A stretch of DNA of 64,000 nt. Origin: Chthonomonas calidirosea T49 (lineage in GTDB: Bacteria > Armatimonadota > Chthonomonadetes > Chthonomonadales > Chthonomonadaceae). Under the pieces are notes generated by a model, which saw only the letters and a program-made list of their open reading frames with translations, made no database searches and was not told the origin of the DNA. A program made the position numbers and the translations under genes. Below are positions 1 through 9,015 of the stretch, piece after piece (within the stretch, counting starts at the first letter, position 1; every line of letters begins with the position of its first letter). Location: positions 3,271,241 through 3,335,240 of the forward strand of contig NC_021487.1 in the NCBI RefSeq assembly GCF_000427095.1, given 5' to 3'.

Positions 1-63
1 GGAACCTCAGTAAGCGCGTTGGGCGTAAGGGAAATGAACGGCAATAATAACGAGGGAGAAGAG

Positions 64-576
64 ATGCGAAAACGTTTCGGAACGATCTTCGCGTTGGCTT
101 TCGGCATGGCACTGCATGCGAACGCTCAGTTGGCACAGCCCCATTTTGTGAAGGTATCGGTGCAAAACCCAAAAACCGCGGCCGTCCATAAGGTCTTTCA
201 GGTGAAAGTGCAGGTCATTATCGCTCCACCCTATCATATTCAGGCCCACTCGCCGGCACCCAATTTCATTCCCACCGTTCTCACGGTGAAAACGCCACCG
301 TACCTGCATGTGGAGAAGATCCTCTATCCGCCAGCAAAGTCCATCCGGTTTGCCGGTCAGCAGATACCGGTCTACGAAGGCACGATCACGGTGGAGGCTC
401 TGCTAAAGGCCGATCGCCCCGGCACATTTCTTCTCCCAATCGTTTTGCGGTATCAGGGCTGCAACGAAAGCACCTGCTATCCGCCCACGGAGCTGCAAAC
501 CAAGACCAAGATCGTGGTGGGGGCGACAAAAGTCTCCCTAAAGGCGTCTAGCGGCCTGGAAAGGGGACTAAAATGA
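64..576 (+). CDS. Secreted DsbD N-terminal-domain-like protein
   Basis: This is a 170-residue secreted protein resembling the N-terminal periplasmic domain of DsbD, without the membrane or thioredoxin parts. The ATG at 64 follows GAGGGAGAA at 52-60; an in-frame TTG at 19 lacks a comparable site. Residues 1-20 form a signal peptide ending in NAQ. The Cys pair in GCNESTC near the C-terminus matches the place where nDsbD carries its redox pair. Its stop overlaps the ATG of the full-length DsbD gene by 4 bases, so the two are translationally coupled. Likely role (inference): periplasmic thiol-disulfide exchange, perhaps as an extra electron acceptor of DsbD. Confidence 0.8.
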   Translation: MRKRFGTIFALAFGMALHANAQLAQPHFVKVSVQNPKTAAVHKVFQVKVQVIIAPPYHIQAHSPAPNFIPTVLTVKTPPYLHVEKILYPPAKSIRFAGQQIPVYEGTITVEALLKADRPGTFLLPIVLRYQGCNESTCYPPTELQTKTKIVVGATKVSLKASSGLERGLK

Positions 577-2507
577 GGCGCGTTTTTGGAGAGCTAATCG
601 TTATTGGGCTCCTTATAGGCGCTTTTCTACCGGCCTTCGGGCAGCTGGGAGGGGCGACGCATATCGCGTTCCAAGCGACCCTTGTTCCGCCGGATGCCAG
701 GGCGGGTGAGGGCGCCCAGATTGTGCTGACCGCCAAAATAGATCCCGGCTATCATCTGTACTCGCTGACGCAGCCGGAGGGGGGGCCGGTACGCACGACG
801 ATCACGGTGCCTGCTGGTGGCCCGTTTGCGTTTGTGGGAAAGGCGGTTCAGCCTCCCTTCCGGTCGGTTTTCGACCCAGGGTTTCAAATAACCGATCAGG
901 AGTACGAGGGGGCGGTTGCCTTTGGCATCCCCGTGAAGCTGCGTTCAGGGATAGCGGGGGCGCAAAAGGCTCTTATCGAGGTGCACTATCAGCTTTGCAC
1001 CGATAGGAACTGTCTCATCCCTACAACGGTATCGGTGCCGTTGAGCTTTCGCGTGGCGCCAGGCCCACCACGTCCCGACCATCTGCAGCCGATCACCTCG
1101 GTGCCGCCGCAGCCTGCGGGCGCTGCAACGGGTAGCCCTCCTTCAACCACGATGGAGCAAACGGCCGCCTCACCGCCGATCAGCGATTCCACCCGTCGCT
1201 CCATTGCTTTAGCAGAACATCGAGGTCTGTTGAGCTTCTTGCTTCTCTCGATGGGGGCTGGGTTCTTAGCGTTGCTTACCCCTTGCGTCTTCCCGATGGT
1301 GCCCATCACCGTGAGCTTCTTTTCCAAGCGGCGTCAGCAGAAGACGTGGGAAGGTATTCGTGATGCCTTAGCCTACTGTTTTGGTATTATAGCGACGTTC
1401 ACGTTTTTGGGGGTTGCAGCGGCGGTGCTCTTTAAGGCCACGGGCATTCGCGCCATCGCCAACAATCCTTTTGTGAACCTTGCTTTGGCCGTTCTGTTCA
1501 TTGCGCTGGGCATCAATCTCATGGGTGGATTTGAGATCGCGTTGCCAGCAGGTTTGGCCAACCGCTTTGCTGCGGGCGCGCAGAAAGCGGGGGTTTTGGG
1601 GCCGTTTTTCATGGGGCTTACCTTTACGCTCACCACATTCACCTGCACCGTGGCCTTTGTAGGCACGTTGTTGGCTGCCGCAGCGGAGGGCGATCTTTTC
1701 TATCCCATTGTGGGCATGTTGGGGTTTAGTGTGGCCTTCGCCCTGCCTTTCTTCCTGCTGGCCCTTTTTCCACAGTATGTTGCCCGACTGCCGCATTCAG
1801 GCTCGTGGCTTACCACCGTCAAGGCCTATCTAGGCTTTGTGGAGTTGGCTGCTGCCGTGAAGTTTCTTTCCAATGCCGACCTCGTATGGAGTTTAGGTTG
1901 GCTTACCCGCCCCGTTTTCTTGGCGATCTGGGCGGCTATCGCGCTGATCGCGGGCTGCTATCTGATGGGCTGGTTGCTTCTGCCTCACGATACCACGGCA
2001 ACGGTAGGTAAGGTTCGGCGCGGCTTCGGCTTGCTAACTCTTGTGGCTTGTGTCTACCTCTACGCCGGAATAAACCATGCTCCGCTGGGAACGTTAGCGG
2101 CCTTCTTGCCTCCCGATCCCTATCCGGGTCAAGCGGAAATGGAGCGTGGTGGGCTGAACTGGCTGCACAGCTATACCGAGGCGCTCGCCCTTGCTAAGCA
2201 AGAAAACCGTCCGGTGTTTGTTAACTTCACCGGCGTCAACTGCACGAACTGCAGGGATATGGAGCAGAACGTATTTCCTCGCCCTGAGGTGGCTGCTGAA
2301 CTGAGGAAGTTTGTCCTTGTGGAGCTTTACACCGATCGAGACAGGGAGGAAGACCGCCAGAACGCCCGGCTGCTTCAGAAGCTTGCTGGTGTTGCCACCC
2401 TGCCAACCTATGTGGTTGTTGGCCCGGACGGGCGGGTGCGCGCCGTTTTACAAGACCGAAGGCCACCTCAGGTTTTCTTGCGGTTCTTGGAAGCTAACGA
2501 ACGATAG
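573..2507 (+). CDS. dsbD: Thiol:disulfide interchange protein DsbD
   Basis: This 644-residue protein has the full DsbD order: signal peptide, periplasmic nDsbD domain with the pair C142/C147 (CTDRNC), about eight membrane helices with the CcdA-type motifs TPCVFPMVPI and TFTCTV, and a C-terminal thioredoxin-like domain with CTNC (C557/C560). The family passes electrons from cytosolic thioredoxin to the periplasm for disulfide isomerisation or cytochrome c maturation. A low-complexity Pro/Ala/Ser linker near residues 165-205 joins the periplasmic domain to the membrane core. The start is fixed by the ATGA overlap with the upstream gene. Confidence 0.95.
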   Translation: MRRVFGELIVIGLLIGAFLPAFGQLGGATHIAFQATLVPPDARAGEGAQIVLTAKIDPGYHLYSLTQPEGGPVRTTITVPAGGPFAFVGKAVQPPFRSVFDPGFQITDQEYEGAVAFGIPVKLRSGIAGAQKALIEVHYQLCTDRNCLIPTTVSVPLSFRVAPGPPRPDHLQPITSVPPQPAGAATGSPPSTTMEQTAASPPISDSTRRSIALAEHRGLLSFLLLSMGAGFLALLTPCVFPMVPITVSFFSKRRQQKTWEGIRDALAYCFGIIATFTFLGVAAAVLFKATGIRAIANNPFVNLALAVLFIALGINLMGGFEIALPAGLANRFAAGAQKAGVLGPFFMGLTFTLTTFTCTVAFVGTLLAAAAEGDLFYPIVGMLGFSVAFALPFFLLALFPQYVARLPHSGSWLTTVKAYLGFVELAAAVKFLSNADLVWSLGWLTRPVFLAIWAAIALIAGCYLMGWLLLPHDTTATVGKVRRGFGLLTLVACVYLYAGINHAPLGTLAAFLPPDPYPGQAEMERGGLNWLHSYTEALALAKQENRPVFVNFTGVNCTNCRDMEQNVFPRPEVAAELRKFVLVELYTDRDREEDRQNARLLQKLAGVATLPTYVVVGPDGRVRAVLQDRRPPQVFLRFLEANER

Positions 2508-2585
2508 CGAAGTGCTGGCAAGGCGCAGTTTCTCATCCGTAAGGTACAATTTCTGAAGTTTGCGGGAGCTTTGTGGAGTAAGAGG

Positions 2586-3515
2586 ATGAACTCAAGATTG
2601 CCGGATTGGTTAAAAAAGCGAGTGCCTAGCCCGGAGACGGTGGCATTAGTGGAGAGAATGATGCGTGAAAGCCACCTTCACACGGTTTGTGAGAGCGCTC
2701 GCTGCCCTAATTTGGGCGAGTGTTGGTCGAAGAAAACCGCCACCTTTATGATCCTTGGGGATATTTGCACGCGCAACTGTGGTTTTTGTGCGATTAAAGT
2801 GGGCCGGCCATTGCAGGTAGATCCGGAAGAGCCGAGGCGGCTTGCGGAAACAGCCAAGGCGATGGGCTTGAAACATGTGGTGGTGACGTCGGTGGCCCGG
2901 GATGACCTGCCTGATGAGGGAGCCGGCCATTTTGCGAACACCATTCGGGCCCTTCGTGAGGTCATTCCTGGCGTTATTGTGGAGGTGCTTACCCCCGATT
3001 TTAAGGGCAAGGTCTGGTGCATTCGCCAGGTTGTGGAGGCCAAGCCAGATATCTACAACCATAACATCGAGACGGTGGAGCGGCTTTCTCCTATGGTGAG
3101 GCCGCAGGCAAAGTATCGGCGCACTCTCGAGGTGCTGCGCACGGTGAAGCGGCTCGATCCCTCCATCCACACCAAATCGGGGTTGATGCTAGGTTTAGGC
3201 GAAACGCATGAAGAGGTTGTGCAGACCCTGCGCGATCTACGGGAGGTAGGCGTAAGCGCGGTGACGATCGGGCAGTATTTGCGACCAACGACGACACGCC
3301 ATTTGCCGGTGGTGGAGTATGTTCATCCCGATAGGTTTGCGGAGTACGAGCGGATAGGAAAAGAGATGGGTTTTCTGTTTGTGGCCTCTGCCCCGTTTGT
3401 GCGCTCGTCTTACAACGCTCAGGCCTTTTCCGAACAGCTGCTTGCCGAGCGGCTAGCCCGCGTGGGAAAAGAGCCGCCATCGCCATCTGAAGAGCCGCTT
3501 CCTGCTATGGTCTGA
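2586..3515 (+). CDS. lipA: Lipoyl synthase
   Basis: This radical-SAM enzyme inserts two sulfurs into protein-bound octanoyl groups to make lipoate for 2-oxoacid dehydrogenases. Of its 309 residues, both iron-sulfur motifs are intact: the auxiliary cluster CESARCPNLGEC (C35, C40, C46) and the radical-SAM cluster CTRNCGFC (C61, C65, C68). The C-terminal RSSY that closes the auxiliary cluster is also present. ATG 2586 follows GGAG at 2575-2578; an in-frame TTG at 2571 would overlap that site. The gene sits 78 bp after dsbD and may have its own promoter there. No lipB is nearby. Confidence 0.96.
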   Translation: MNSRLPDWLKKRVPSPETVALVERMMRESHLHTVCESARCPNLGECWSKKTATFMILGDICTRNCGFCAIKVGRPLQVDPEEPRRLAETAKAMGLKHVVVTSVARDDLPDEGAGHFANTIRALREVIPGVIVEVLTPDFKGKVWCIRQVVEAKPDIYNHNIETVERLSPMVRPQAKYRRTLEVLRTVKRLDPSIHTKSGLMLGLGETHEEVVQTLRDLREVGVSAVTIGQYLRPTTTRHLPVVEYVHPDRFAEYERIGKEMGFLFVASAPFVRSSYNAQAFSEQLLAERLARVGKEPPSPSEEPLPAMV

Positions 3516-3674
3516 GCGCGGCTTAAGCAGGAAATTTGCCAAAAACGTTAAATTTTTTGTGAAAGAGAATGGCTCCTCTTGCACCAGCGAGGAGGGGGAG
3601 TCTTTTTATACGCAAAGGGCCAAAAGCTTATAGAGGAGGTTGCGGCTTACAGAGCCGTACAAGAGGATATCACT

Positions 3675-6600
3675 ATGAAACAACACGGCTACTATCGTTT
3701 CCCTACGATACACAACCATCGCGTGGTGTTTGTATCGGAAGACGATTTGTGGAGCGTCTCCACAGAGGGTGGAACTGCCCACCGGTTGACGGCGAATCTC
3801 GCCGCGCTGAGCTTTCCCTGCTTCTCGCCCGACGGCAAGAAATTGGCCTTCACCGGTCGTGAGGAGGGACACAATGAAGTCTATGTGATGGATAGCGAGG
3901 GCGGCCCTCTGCAGCGTTTAACCTATCTTGGTGTCACAAGCACCGTGTTGGGATGGACGCCAGACGGGCAGAAGGTGCTCTTCGCCACCGATAGTGGACG
4001 TCCCTTCGACCGCATCGGCTTTGTTCAGGCGGTTGGACTGGACGGCGGCCTACCGGAGCCGTTTCCGGTGGGACATGCGGTGAGCCTCTCCATCGCGCCG
4101 GACGGGCGAGTGGTGTTGGCACGAAACAATAACGACCCAGCCCGATGGAAGCGCTATCGCGGAGGAACCGCAGGCGACATCTGGATTGACGCCAACGGCG
4201 ACGGCAACTTTCGACGACTTCTGACGTTGGAGGGGAATCTCACCTGCCCGCTGTGGATAGGCGATCGCATCTACTTCCTTTCGGATCATGAGGGGGTAGG
4301 CAACCTCTACTCTTGCACGATCGCCGGCGAGGACTTGCAGCGCCACACCAACCATAAGGATTTTTACGTGCGCTTTCCCAAAACCGATGGATCGCGAATC
4401 GTCTATCAAGCGGGGGCCGATCTCTATGTATACGAGCCGAAAGAGGATCGCTCTCGGAAAATCGCGATTACCTACGCCAGTCCGCGTGTGCAGCGCCAAC
4501 GCAAGTTCGTGGAGATAATGGACTATCTGGAGAGCTATGAGCCGCATCCTAGTAAGGAACAGGTGGCATTAACGGGGCGCGGAAAGAGCTTTACCTTGGG
4601 CTGCTTTGAAGGGCCGGTAACAGCTCAAGAGAACGCTAAGGGGGCGATAAGACTGCGCCTTGCCCGCTGGCTTAACGACGGAGAGCGCGTGGTGGTGGTG
4701 GCGAATGTGGATGGCCGTGAGGTTTTAGAGGTTCATCATACGCTTGATCTGGAACCGGTCAAGCGCTTTGATGCGCTCGATATCGGCCGCCCCTATGAGA
4801 TGATCGTCTCTCCTAAAGAAGATGTGGTTGCCATTGCCAACCATCGTAACGAGCTGCTTTGTGTGCAGCTGGAAGACGGCACGTTGACCCTCTGCGATCG
4901 CAGCGACTATGGGGCGGTGCGCGGCATGGATTGGTCTCCGGACGGCAAGTGGCTTGCCTATGGGCTGCCTATTAGCCCTTACCGCAGCGCGGTTCGGCTT
5001 TGGAATAAAGAGGAGAAGACCATCCACGAGGTCACCGACCCCACGCTAGCAGCCGATAGCAATCCGTCGTTCGACCCAGATGGCAAGTTCCTCTACTTTA
5101 TCAGTGCGCGCGAGTTTACGCCGGTACCGGATTCGCTTCAGTTCGAGCTGAGCTTTCCGATGGGTATGCGCCCCTACTTGGTGACGCTGCAGGCCGATAG
5201 GTTCTCGCCGTTTTGGGAGCCGCTTTCCGAACCTGAAGAGAAAAGGGAAAAGGAAGAGACAAAGGAAGCGGGAGAATCCGCCTCTTCGGAGGCGTCCATG
5301 CCGCTACGTATAGACCTAGAGGGCATTCAAACGCGCGTTATCCCCTTCCCCGTGCCAGAAGGCATTTACGGAACGATTGTCGGCATTACCGGCAAAGTTC
5401 TTTTTCTAAGCTATCCTGTGGTTGGAGAGCAGGTGCCCGATTCGGAAGAGCGAATCGGATCTCTGGAGTGTTACGATTTCAAAACGCTAAAAAAGGAGAC
5501 CCTGTTAGGGGGGGTAAAGAGCTTCCGGCCGTCGCGCGATAGAAAGCGGATTTTGGTGCATACCGGCAAGTCGCTTCGGTTACTGAAGGCGGGCGAGAAG
5601 CCGGATGAGAAGGCAGGAGCGGAACCCGGATGGCAGAGCGGCATTCTTGCCTTAAATCGCGTGAGGTTGGAGGTCGACCCCCCCACAGAGTGGCGCCAGA
5701 TGCTGCGCGAGGCCTGGCAGCTGCAGAAAGAGTTCTTCTGGACGGAAGACCTTTCTGGAGTGGAATGGGACCGTGTTTGGGAGCGCTATGCGCCCCTTGT
5801 GGATCGGGTGGGAACGCGTGGCGAGCTTTCTGACCTCATCTGGGAGATGCAGGGCGAGCTTGGCACATCACACGCTTATGAGTTTGGCGGAGACTACCGT
5901 AAGGGGCCGGAGTATCCCATCGGATTTCTTGGAGCCGACTTTCGTTACGATCCTGAACACGATGCCTATCGCATCGTGCATATCGTACGAGGGACGGCAG
6001 GCGACCCAAAGCGCGACTCGCCCTTACGGGCCAGCGGGGTAAATATTCGTGAGGGCGACCTCCTGATAGCGATTGATGGACAGCGTTTAAGCGCGCAGCT
6101 TCAGCCCAACCAGGCGCTGGTGCATCGAGCCGATAGCGATGTGGTGCTTACGGTGCAGAATACTGATGGCGAGCGGCGCAACGTGCGCGTGCACACGCTG
6201 CGTTCGGAGTTTCCAGCAAGGTATCGAGAGTGGGTCGAGGCCAATCGTCGGCGAGTCCATGAGGCCACGAACGGACGAGTGGGCTATGTGCATATCCCCG
6301 ACATGGGACTGCGGGGCTTTGCGGAGTTTCACCGGCTCTATTTGGTGGAGGTGGAGAGAGACGGGCTGATTGTTGACGTTCGTTTTAACCGGGGAGGTTT
6401 CGTCTCGCAGCTCATCATCGAGAAGCTGGCCCGCAAACGCGTTGGGTATGATCTGCAGCGTTGGGGCGCGCCGGAGCCTTATCCCCAGCACTCGGTTGCT
6501 GGGCCGATAGTAGCGCTCACCAACCAATGGGCCGGTTCAGATGGCGATATTTTTAGCCATGTGTTCAAGCTGATGAAGCTGGGGCCTCTGATCGGAAAGC

Positions 6601-6884
6601 GAACTTGGGGAGGCGTCATCGGTATTTGGCCCCGTATGCCTTTAGCAGACGGCACGATTACCACCCAACCGGAGTTTTCGTTCTGGTTTCAGGATGTGGG
6701 CTGGCGTGTGGAAAACTACGGCACCGATCCCGATATCGAGGTGGATGTTACGCCGCAAGACTATGTGCAGGGCAAAGACCCTCAACTGGAGAAGGGAATC
6801 GAGGTCATCTTGAAGCGTCTTGAGGAATCGCCTCCAATTCGACCCGATTTCAAGGACAAGCCGAAGCTGCCCTTGCCCTCCTGA
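3675..6884 (+). CDS. Tricorn-type protease (S41 family)
   Basis: This 1069-residue protein has the architecture of tricorn protease: two N-terminal beta-propellers (WD40-like DGK repeats, roughly 1-330 and 330-650), a helical C1 region, a PDZ domain (near 740-850) and a C-terminal S41 catalytic domain. Ser732-His733 (TSH) matches the tricorn Ser/His pair, Ser955-Asp956 (AGSDG) the nucleophile, and Glu1013 (VEN) the residue equivalent to E1023. The family is a cytosolic, often self-assembling peptidase acting downstream of the proteasome or Clp proteases. There is no signal peptide. ATG 3675 follows AAGAGGAT; the reading frame is open back to 3579, but that part has no family similarity. A charged Glu/Lys insert lies near residues 520-545. 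Confidence 0.93.
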   Translation: MKQHGYYRFPTIHNHRVVFVSEDDLWSVSTEGGTAHRLTANLAALSFPCFSPDGKKLAFTGREEGHNEVYVMDSEGGPLQRLTYLGVTSTVLGWTPDGQKVLFATDSGRPFDRIGFVQAVGLDGGLPEPFPVGHAVSLSIAPDGRVVLARNNNDPARWKRYRGGTAGDIWIDANGDGNFRRLLTLEGNLTCPLWIGDRIYFLSDHEGVGNLYSCTIAGEDLQRHTNHKDFYVRFPKTDGSRIVYQAGADLYVYEPKEDRSRKIAITYASPRVQRQRKFVEIMDYLESYEPHPSKEQVALTGRGKSFTLGCFEGPVTAQENAKGAIRLRLARWLNDGERVVVVANVDGREVLEVHHTLDLEPVKRFDALDIGRPYEMIVSPKEDVVAIANHRNELLCVQLEDGTLTLCDRSDYGAVRGMDWSPDGKWLAYGLPISPYRSAVRLWNKEEKTIHEVTDPTLAADSNPSFDPDGKFLYFISAREFTPVPDSLQFELSFPMGMRPYLVTLQADRFSPFWEPLSEPEEKREKEETKEAGESASSEASMPLRIDLEGIQTRVIPFPVPEGIYGTIVGITGKVLFLSYPVVGEQVPDSEERIGSLECYDFKTLKKETLLGGVKSFRPSRDRKRILVHTGKSLRLLKAGEKPDEKAGAEPGWQSGILALNRVRLEVDPPTEWRQMLREAWQLQKEFFWTEDLSGVEWDRVWERYAPLVDRVGTRGELSDLIWEMQGELGTSHAYEFGGDYRKGPEYPIGFLGADFRYDPEHDAYRIVHIVRGTAGDPKRDSPLRASGVNIREGDLLIAIDGQRLSAQLQPNQALVHRADSDVVLTVQNTDGERRNVRVHTLRSEFPARYREWVEANRRRVHEATNGRVGYVHIPDMGLRGFAEFHRLYLVEVERDGLIVDVRFNRGGFVSQLIIEKLARKRVGYDLQRWGAPEPYPQHSVAGPIVALTNQWAGSDGDIFSHVFKLMKLGPLIGKRTWGGVIGIWPRMPLADGTITTQPEFSFWFQDVGWRVENYGTDPDIEVDVTPQDYVQGKDPQLEKGIEVILKRLEESPPIRPDFKDKPKLPLPS

Positions 6885-6917
6885 GCAAAAAGGTGCAACG
6901 AGGCGTTTTTCAGCGGA

Positions 6918-6953
6918 CAAACACCCCCAACAACGCCCTTGTTGGGGCGTTTG
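6918..6953. terminator. Hairpin between convergent genes
   Basis: A perfect 9-bp stem, CCCCAACAA (6925-6933) with TTGTTGGGG (6939-6947), has a 5-base loop and an outer CAAAC/GTTTG pairing. It lies between the tricorn gene and the convergent small gene at 7027 and could end transcription on either strand. The T-run is short on both sides, so it is a weak intrinsic terminator at best. Confidence 0.5.
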
Positions 6954-7026
6954 CATCGGCAGAGCATGATGACCAACTACTTAGCGCTGATAGCAAGCCT
7001 CTCGTTTCGCTTGTTCGGGTGCTCCT

Positions 7027-7269
7027 TTAGTCGCGCACGGTGACGTCCCATATCACCTCACGCAGACCCGGCTGCTGCCGAACAATATGGGTAATATGCT
7101 CCATCTCGGCCCGAAGGTCGATATCCGGATGGTTCCGAAGATGTCGGAGCACCCCGGTGAAGTGAACGGTCCCTCCGATAACGTGAATGTTTAACAGTGA
7201 GGCGTCCACATAGCGCCGATTCACGAGGGCACGAACCCTCAACATCGCTTCTTTATTAACTGCAGGCAT
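7027..7269 (-). CDS. Small BON-like domain protein
   Basis: This is an 80-residue soluble protein with no signal peptide. Its pattern (an N-terminal helix, a strand pair around HVIGGTVHFTGV, then a helix ending in GLREVIWDVTV) looks like a single BON domain, a fold usually involved in membrane or phospholipid association. ATG at 7269 is preceded on the minus strand by an AAAGGGGGG ribosome-binding stretch. The gene stands alone, divergent from the GNAT gene. Family assignment is by eye, and no function can be given. Confidence 0.7.
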   Translation of the reverse strand: MPAVNKEAMLRVRALVNRRYVDASLLNIHVIGGTVHFTGVLRHLRNHPDIDLRAEMEHITHIVRQQPGLREVIWDVTVRD

Positions 7270-7375
7270 AAGAACCCCCCTTTCGAGGTCTTAGCCTACG
7301 CTTCGGCAACGCGCATAGATATTTTATTCTAAAACACGGGCCATTCCTGCTTATCATGCTCTGGGAGGCAACTTT

Positions 7376-8179
7376 GTGAGACAAATTCGGAACCATTTGG
7401 GTCAGCCAATAGGTGAGGAAGTACCGCAATGGAAGCCACGGCCACGACCGGAACGGGTCTATTTGGAGGGCAACTACGCCCGCCTAGAGCCTCTGCAGGC
7501 CTCGAAACATGCCGACGCACTCTACAGAGCCAACTCGCTTGACGCTCAGCAGGCGTTATGGACCTATCTGCCTTACGGTCCCTTTCCAAATCAAGAAAGC
7601 TACTTCGGTTGGGTAAAGGAGATGAGTGAGAGGCAAGACCCCCTCTTCTTTGCCGTTGTAGATCGGGAGATCAGCCGAGCGGTTGGGGTGGCGGCCTACC
7701 TGCGAATCGAGCCTGAACATGGGTGCCTTGAGGTTGGACATATCTGTTATTCTCCCTTGTTACAAGACAGGCCGGCGGGAACGGAGGCGATGTATCTCCT
7801 GATGCGCTACGTTTTTGAGGAGCTAGCCTATCGGCGGTATGAGTGGAAATGCGATGCTCTTAATGAACCCTCACGCCGAGCGGCGCAACGCCTCGGATTC
7901 TCTTTTGAAGGAGTGTTTCGGCAAGCCTGCGTGGTGAAGGGGCGCAATAGAGATACGGCTTGGTACGCGATGATAGATAAGGACTGGCCGGCGCTGAAAA
8001 CGGCGTATGAACGCTGGCTAAGCCCAGACAACTTCGACGCCAATGGAGTTCAGAAGGAGCGGCTTTCTCTGTTAACGGCACCTCTGTTGCGGCGGGATAT
8101 ACAAGAGCTCTCTGAAGAGTTATCGTGCAGCAGACTTAGTGCAGCAAAACATCGAGCAGCACGAAACCGAACAAAGTGA
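7376..8179 (+). CDS. GNAT family N-acetyltransferase (RimJ/RimL type)
   Basis: This 267-residue cytosolic protein has the acetyltransferase fold from about residue 30 to 200: an N-terminal YLEGNYARLEPL strand, a central strand pair, and the RRAAQRLGFSFEGVFRQ segment that RimJ/RimL-like enzymes carry near the acetyl-CoA site. The substrate is unknown; relatives acetylate protein N-termini, spermidine or small amines. The start is GTG at 7376 with GGGAGG at 7363-7368, seven bases upstream. Its last 44 bp overlap the 3' end of the convergent ubiA-like gene, so its C-terminal tail of about 15 residues is probably not functional sequence. Confidence 0.88.
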   Translation: MRQIRNHLGQPIGEEVPQWKPRPRPERVYLEGNYARLEPLQASKHADALYRANSLDAQQALWTYLPYGPFPNQESYFGWVKEMSERQDPLFFAVVDREISRAVGVAAYLRIEPEHGCLEVGHICYSPLLQDRPAGTEAMYLLMRYVFEELAYRRYEWKCDALNEPSRRAAQRLGFSFEGVFRQACVVKGRNRDTAWYAMIDKDWPALKTAYERWLSPDNFDANGVQKERLSLLTAPLLRRDIQELSEELSCSRLSAAKHRAARNRTK

Positions 8180-9008
8180 CGCTTACCCAACCGTTGAGAG
8201 TAAAGAAGGCCAAATTCACACGACGAATGTCGTCTGGTTTTACCAAGCTCTGTTCGTAGAAAATAAGAGCAGCCACAACGATCAGCCCTAAGAAGTAGAG
8301 GAGGTGGAGGCCACAAAGACGGCCTACCACAAGCAAGAGCAGCAGCATGGTGGCGTGCATAAGGCGAGAAACCGTGAGGGCGCCGGCTTTGCCGATGCGT
8401 TTTGGTAGGGAGTGAAGCGGGGCTTGAAGGTCAAACTCGTAGTCTTGGAGGGCGTAGATAATATCAAAGCCGCCGATCCAGAGCATCACCGTGAGCCATA
8501 GGAGGATAGGGGGCCAGGCAAAGGAGCCGGTTACAGCGAGCCATGCGCCGATAGGTGCGATGCCGGTGGCCATGCCCAGAAAAAAGTGGCAGAGGGAGGT
8601 GAAGCGTTTGGTATAGGAGTATCCTAACGTGAAGAGGAGGGCGACGGGAGAGAGCAGGAGGCAAAGGCGATTAAGCTGTGCGGCTGCTAGTACGAAAAGG
8701 CTTATGGTGAGCAGAAGAAAGACGACGACTTGGGCGTGCGAAAGCAGCCCTCGCGGTAGATGCCGATTGGCCGTGCGAGGGTTTTGAGCATCGAAGTCGG
8801 CATCTACAAGCCGGTTGAAGGCCATGGCGGCGCTGCGGGCTCCTACCATGGCCACCAAAATCCATAGGATGGTATGGGCCGATAGACCTGAGCGGGTTTG
8901 GTGAGCGGCCAACAGCATGCCGATAAGCGCGAACGGCAGTGCGAAGATGGTATGTTCGAACTTAACAAGTTCAAGATAGAGCTTGGCACGGTGGAAAAGG
9001 GCGGTCAT
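8136..9008 (-). CDS. ubiA: UbiA-family polyprenyltransferase
   Basis: This 290-residue membrane protein has about nine helices and both Asp-rich motifs: N65-x3-D69-x3-D73 and D189YEFD193. It attaches a polyprenyl chain to an aromatic acid, such as 4-hydroxybenzoate for ubiquinone or a naphthoate for menaquinone by the futalosine route (MqnP). The start is ATG at 9008, 7 bp after the ubiX stop. It is the last gene of the operon ubiD-nudix-ubiX-ubiA, which supplies prenylation, the prenyl-FMN cofactor and decarboxylation together. Which quinone it makes cannot be read from this window. Confidence 0.93.
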   Translation of the reverse strand: MTALFHRAKLYLELVKFEHTIFALPFALIGMLLAAHQTRSGLSAHTILWILVAMVGARSAAMAFNRLVDADFDAQNPRTANRHLPRGLLSHAQVVVFLLLTISLFVLAAAQLNRLCLLLSPVALLFTLGYSYTKRFTSLCHFFLGMATGIAPIGAWLAVTGSFAWPPILLWLTVMLWIGGFDIIYALQDYEFDLQAPLHSLPKRIGKAGALTVSRLMHATMLLLLLVVGRLCGLHLLYFLGLIVVAALIFYEQSLVKPDDIRRVNLAFFTLNGWVSVTLFGFVLLDVLLH

Positions 9009-9015
9009 GGATGAA

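Noticed and set aside
3570-3607. CTCCTC/GAGGAG hairpin before the tricorn gene as a terminator of lipA
   Set aside because: The stem is short, its loop is 10 bases and several G residues separate it from the T-run.
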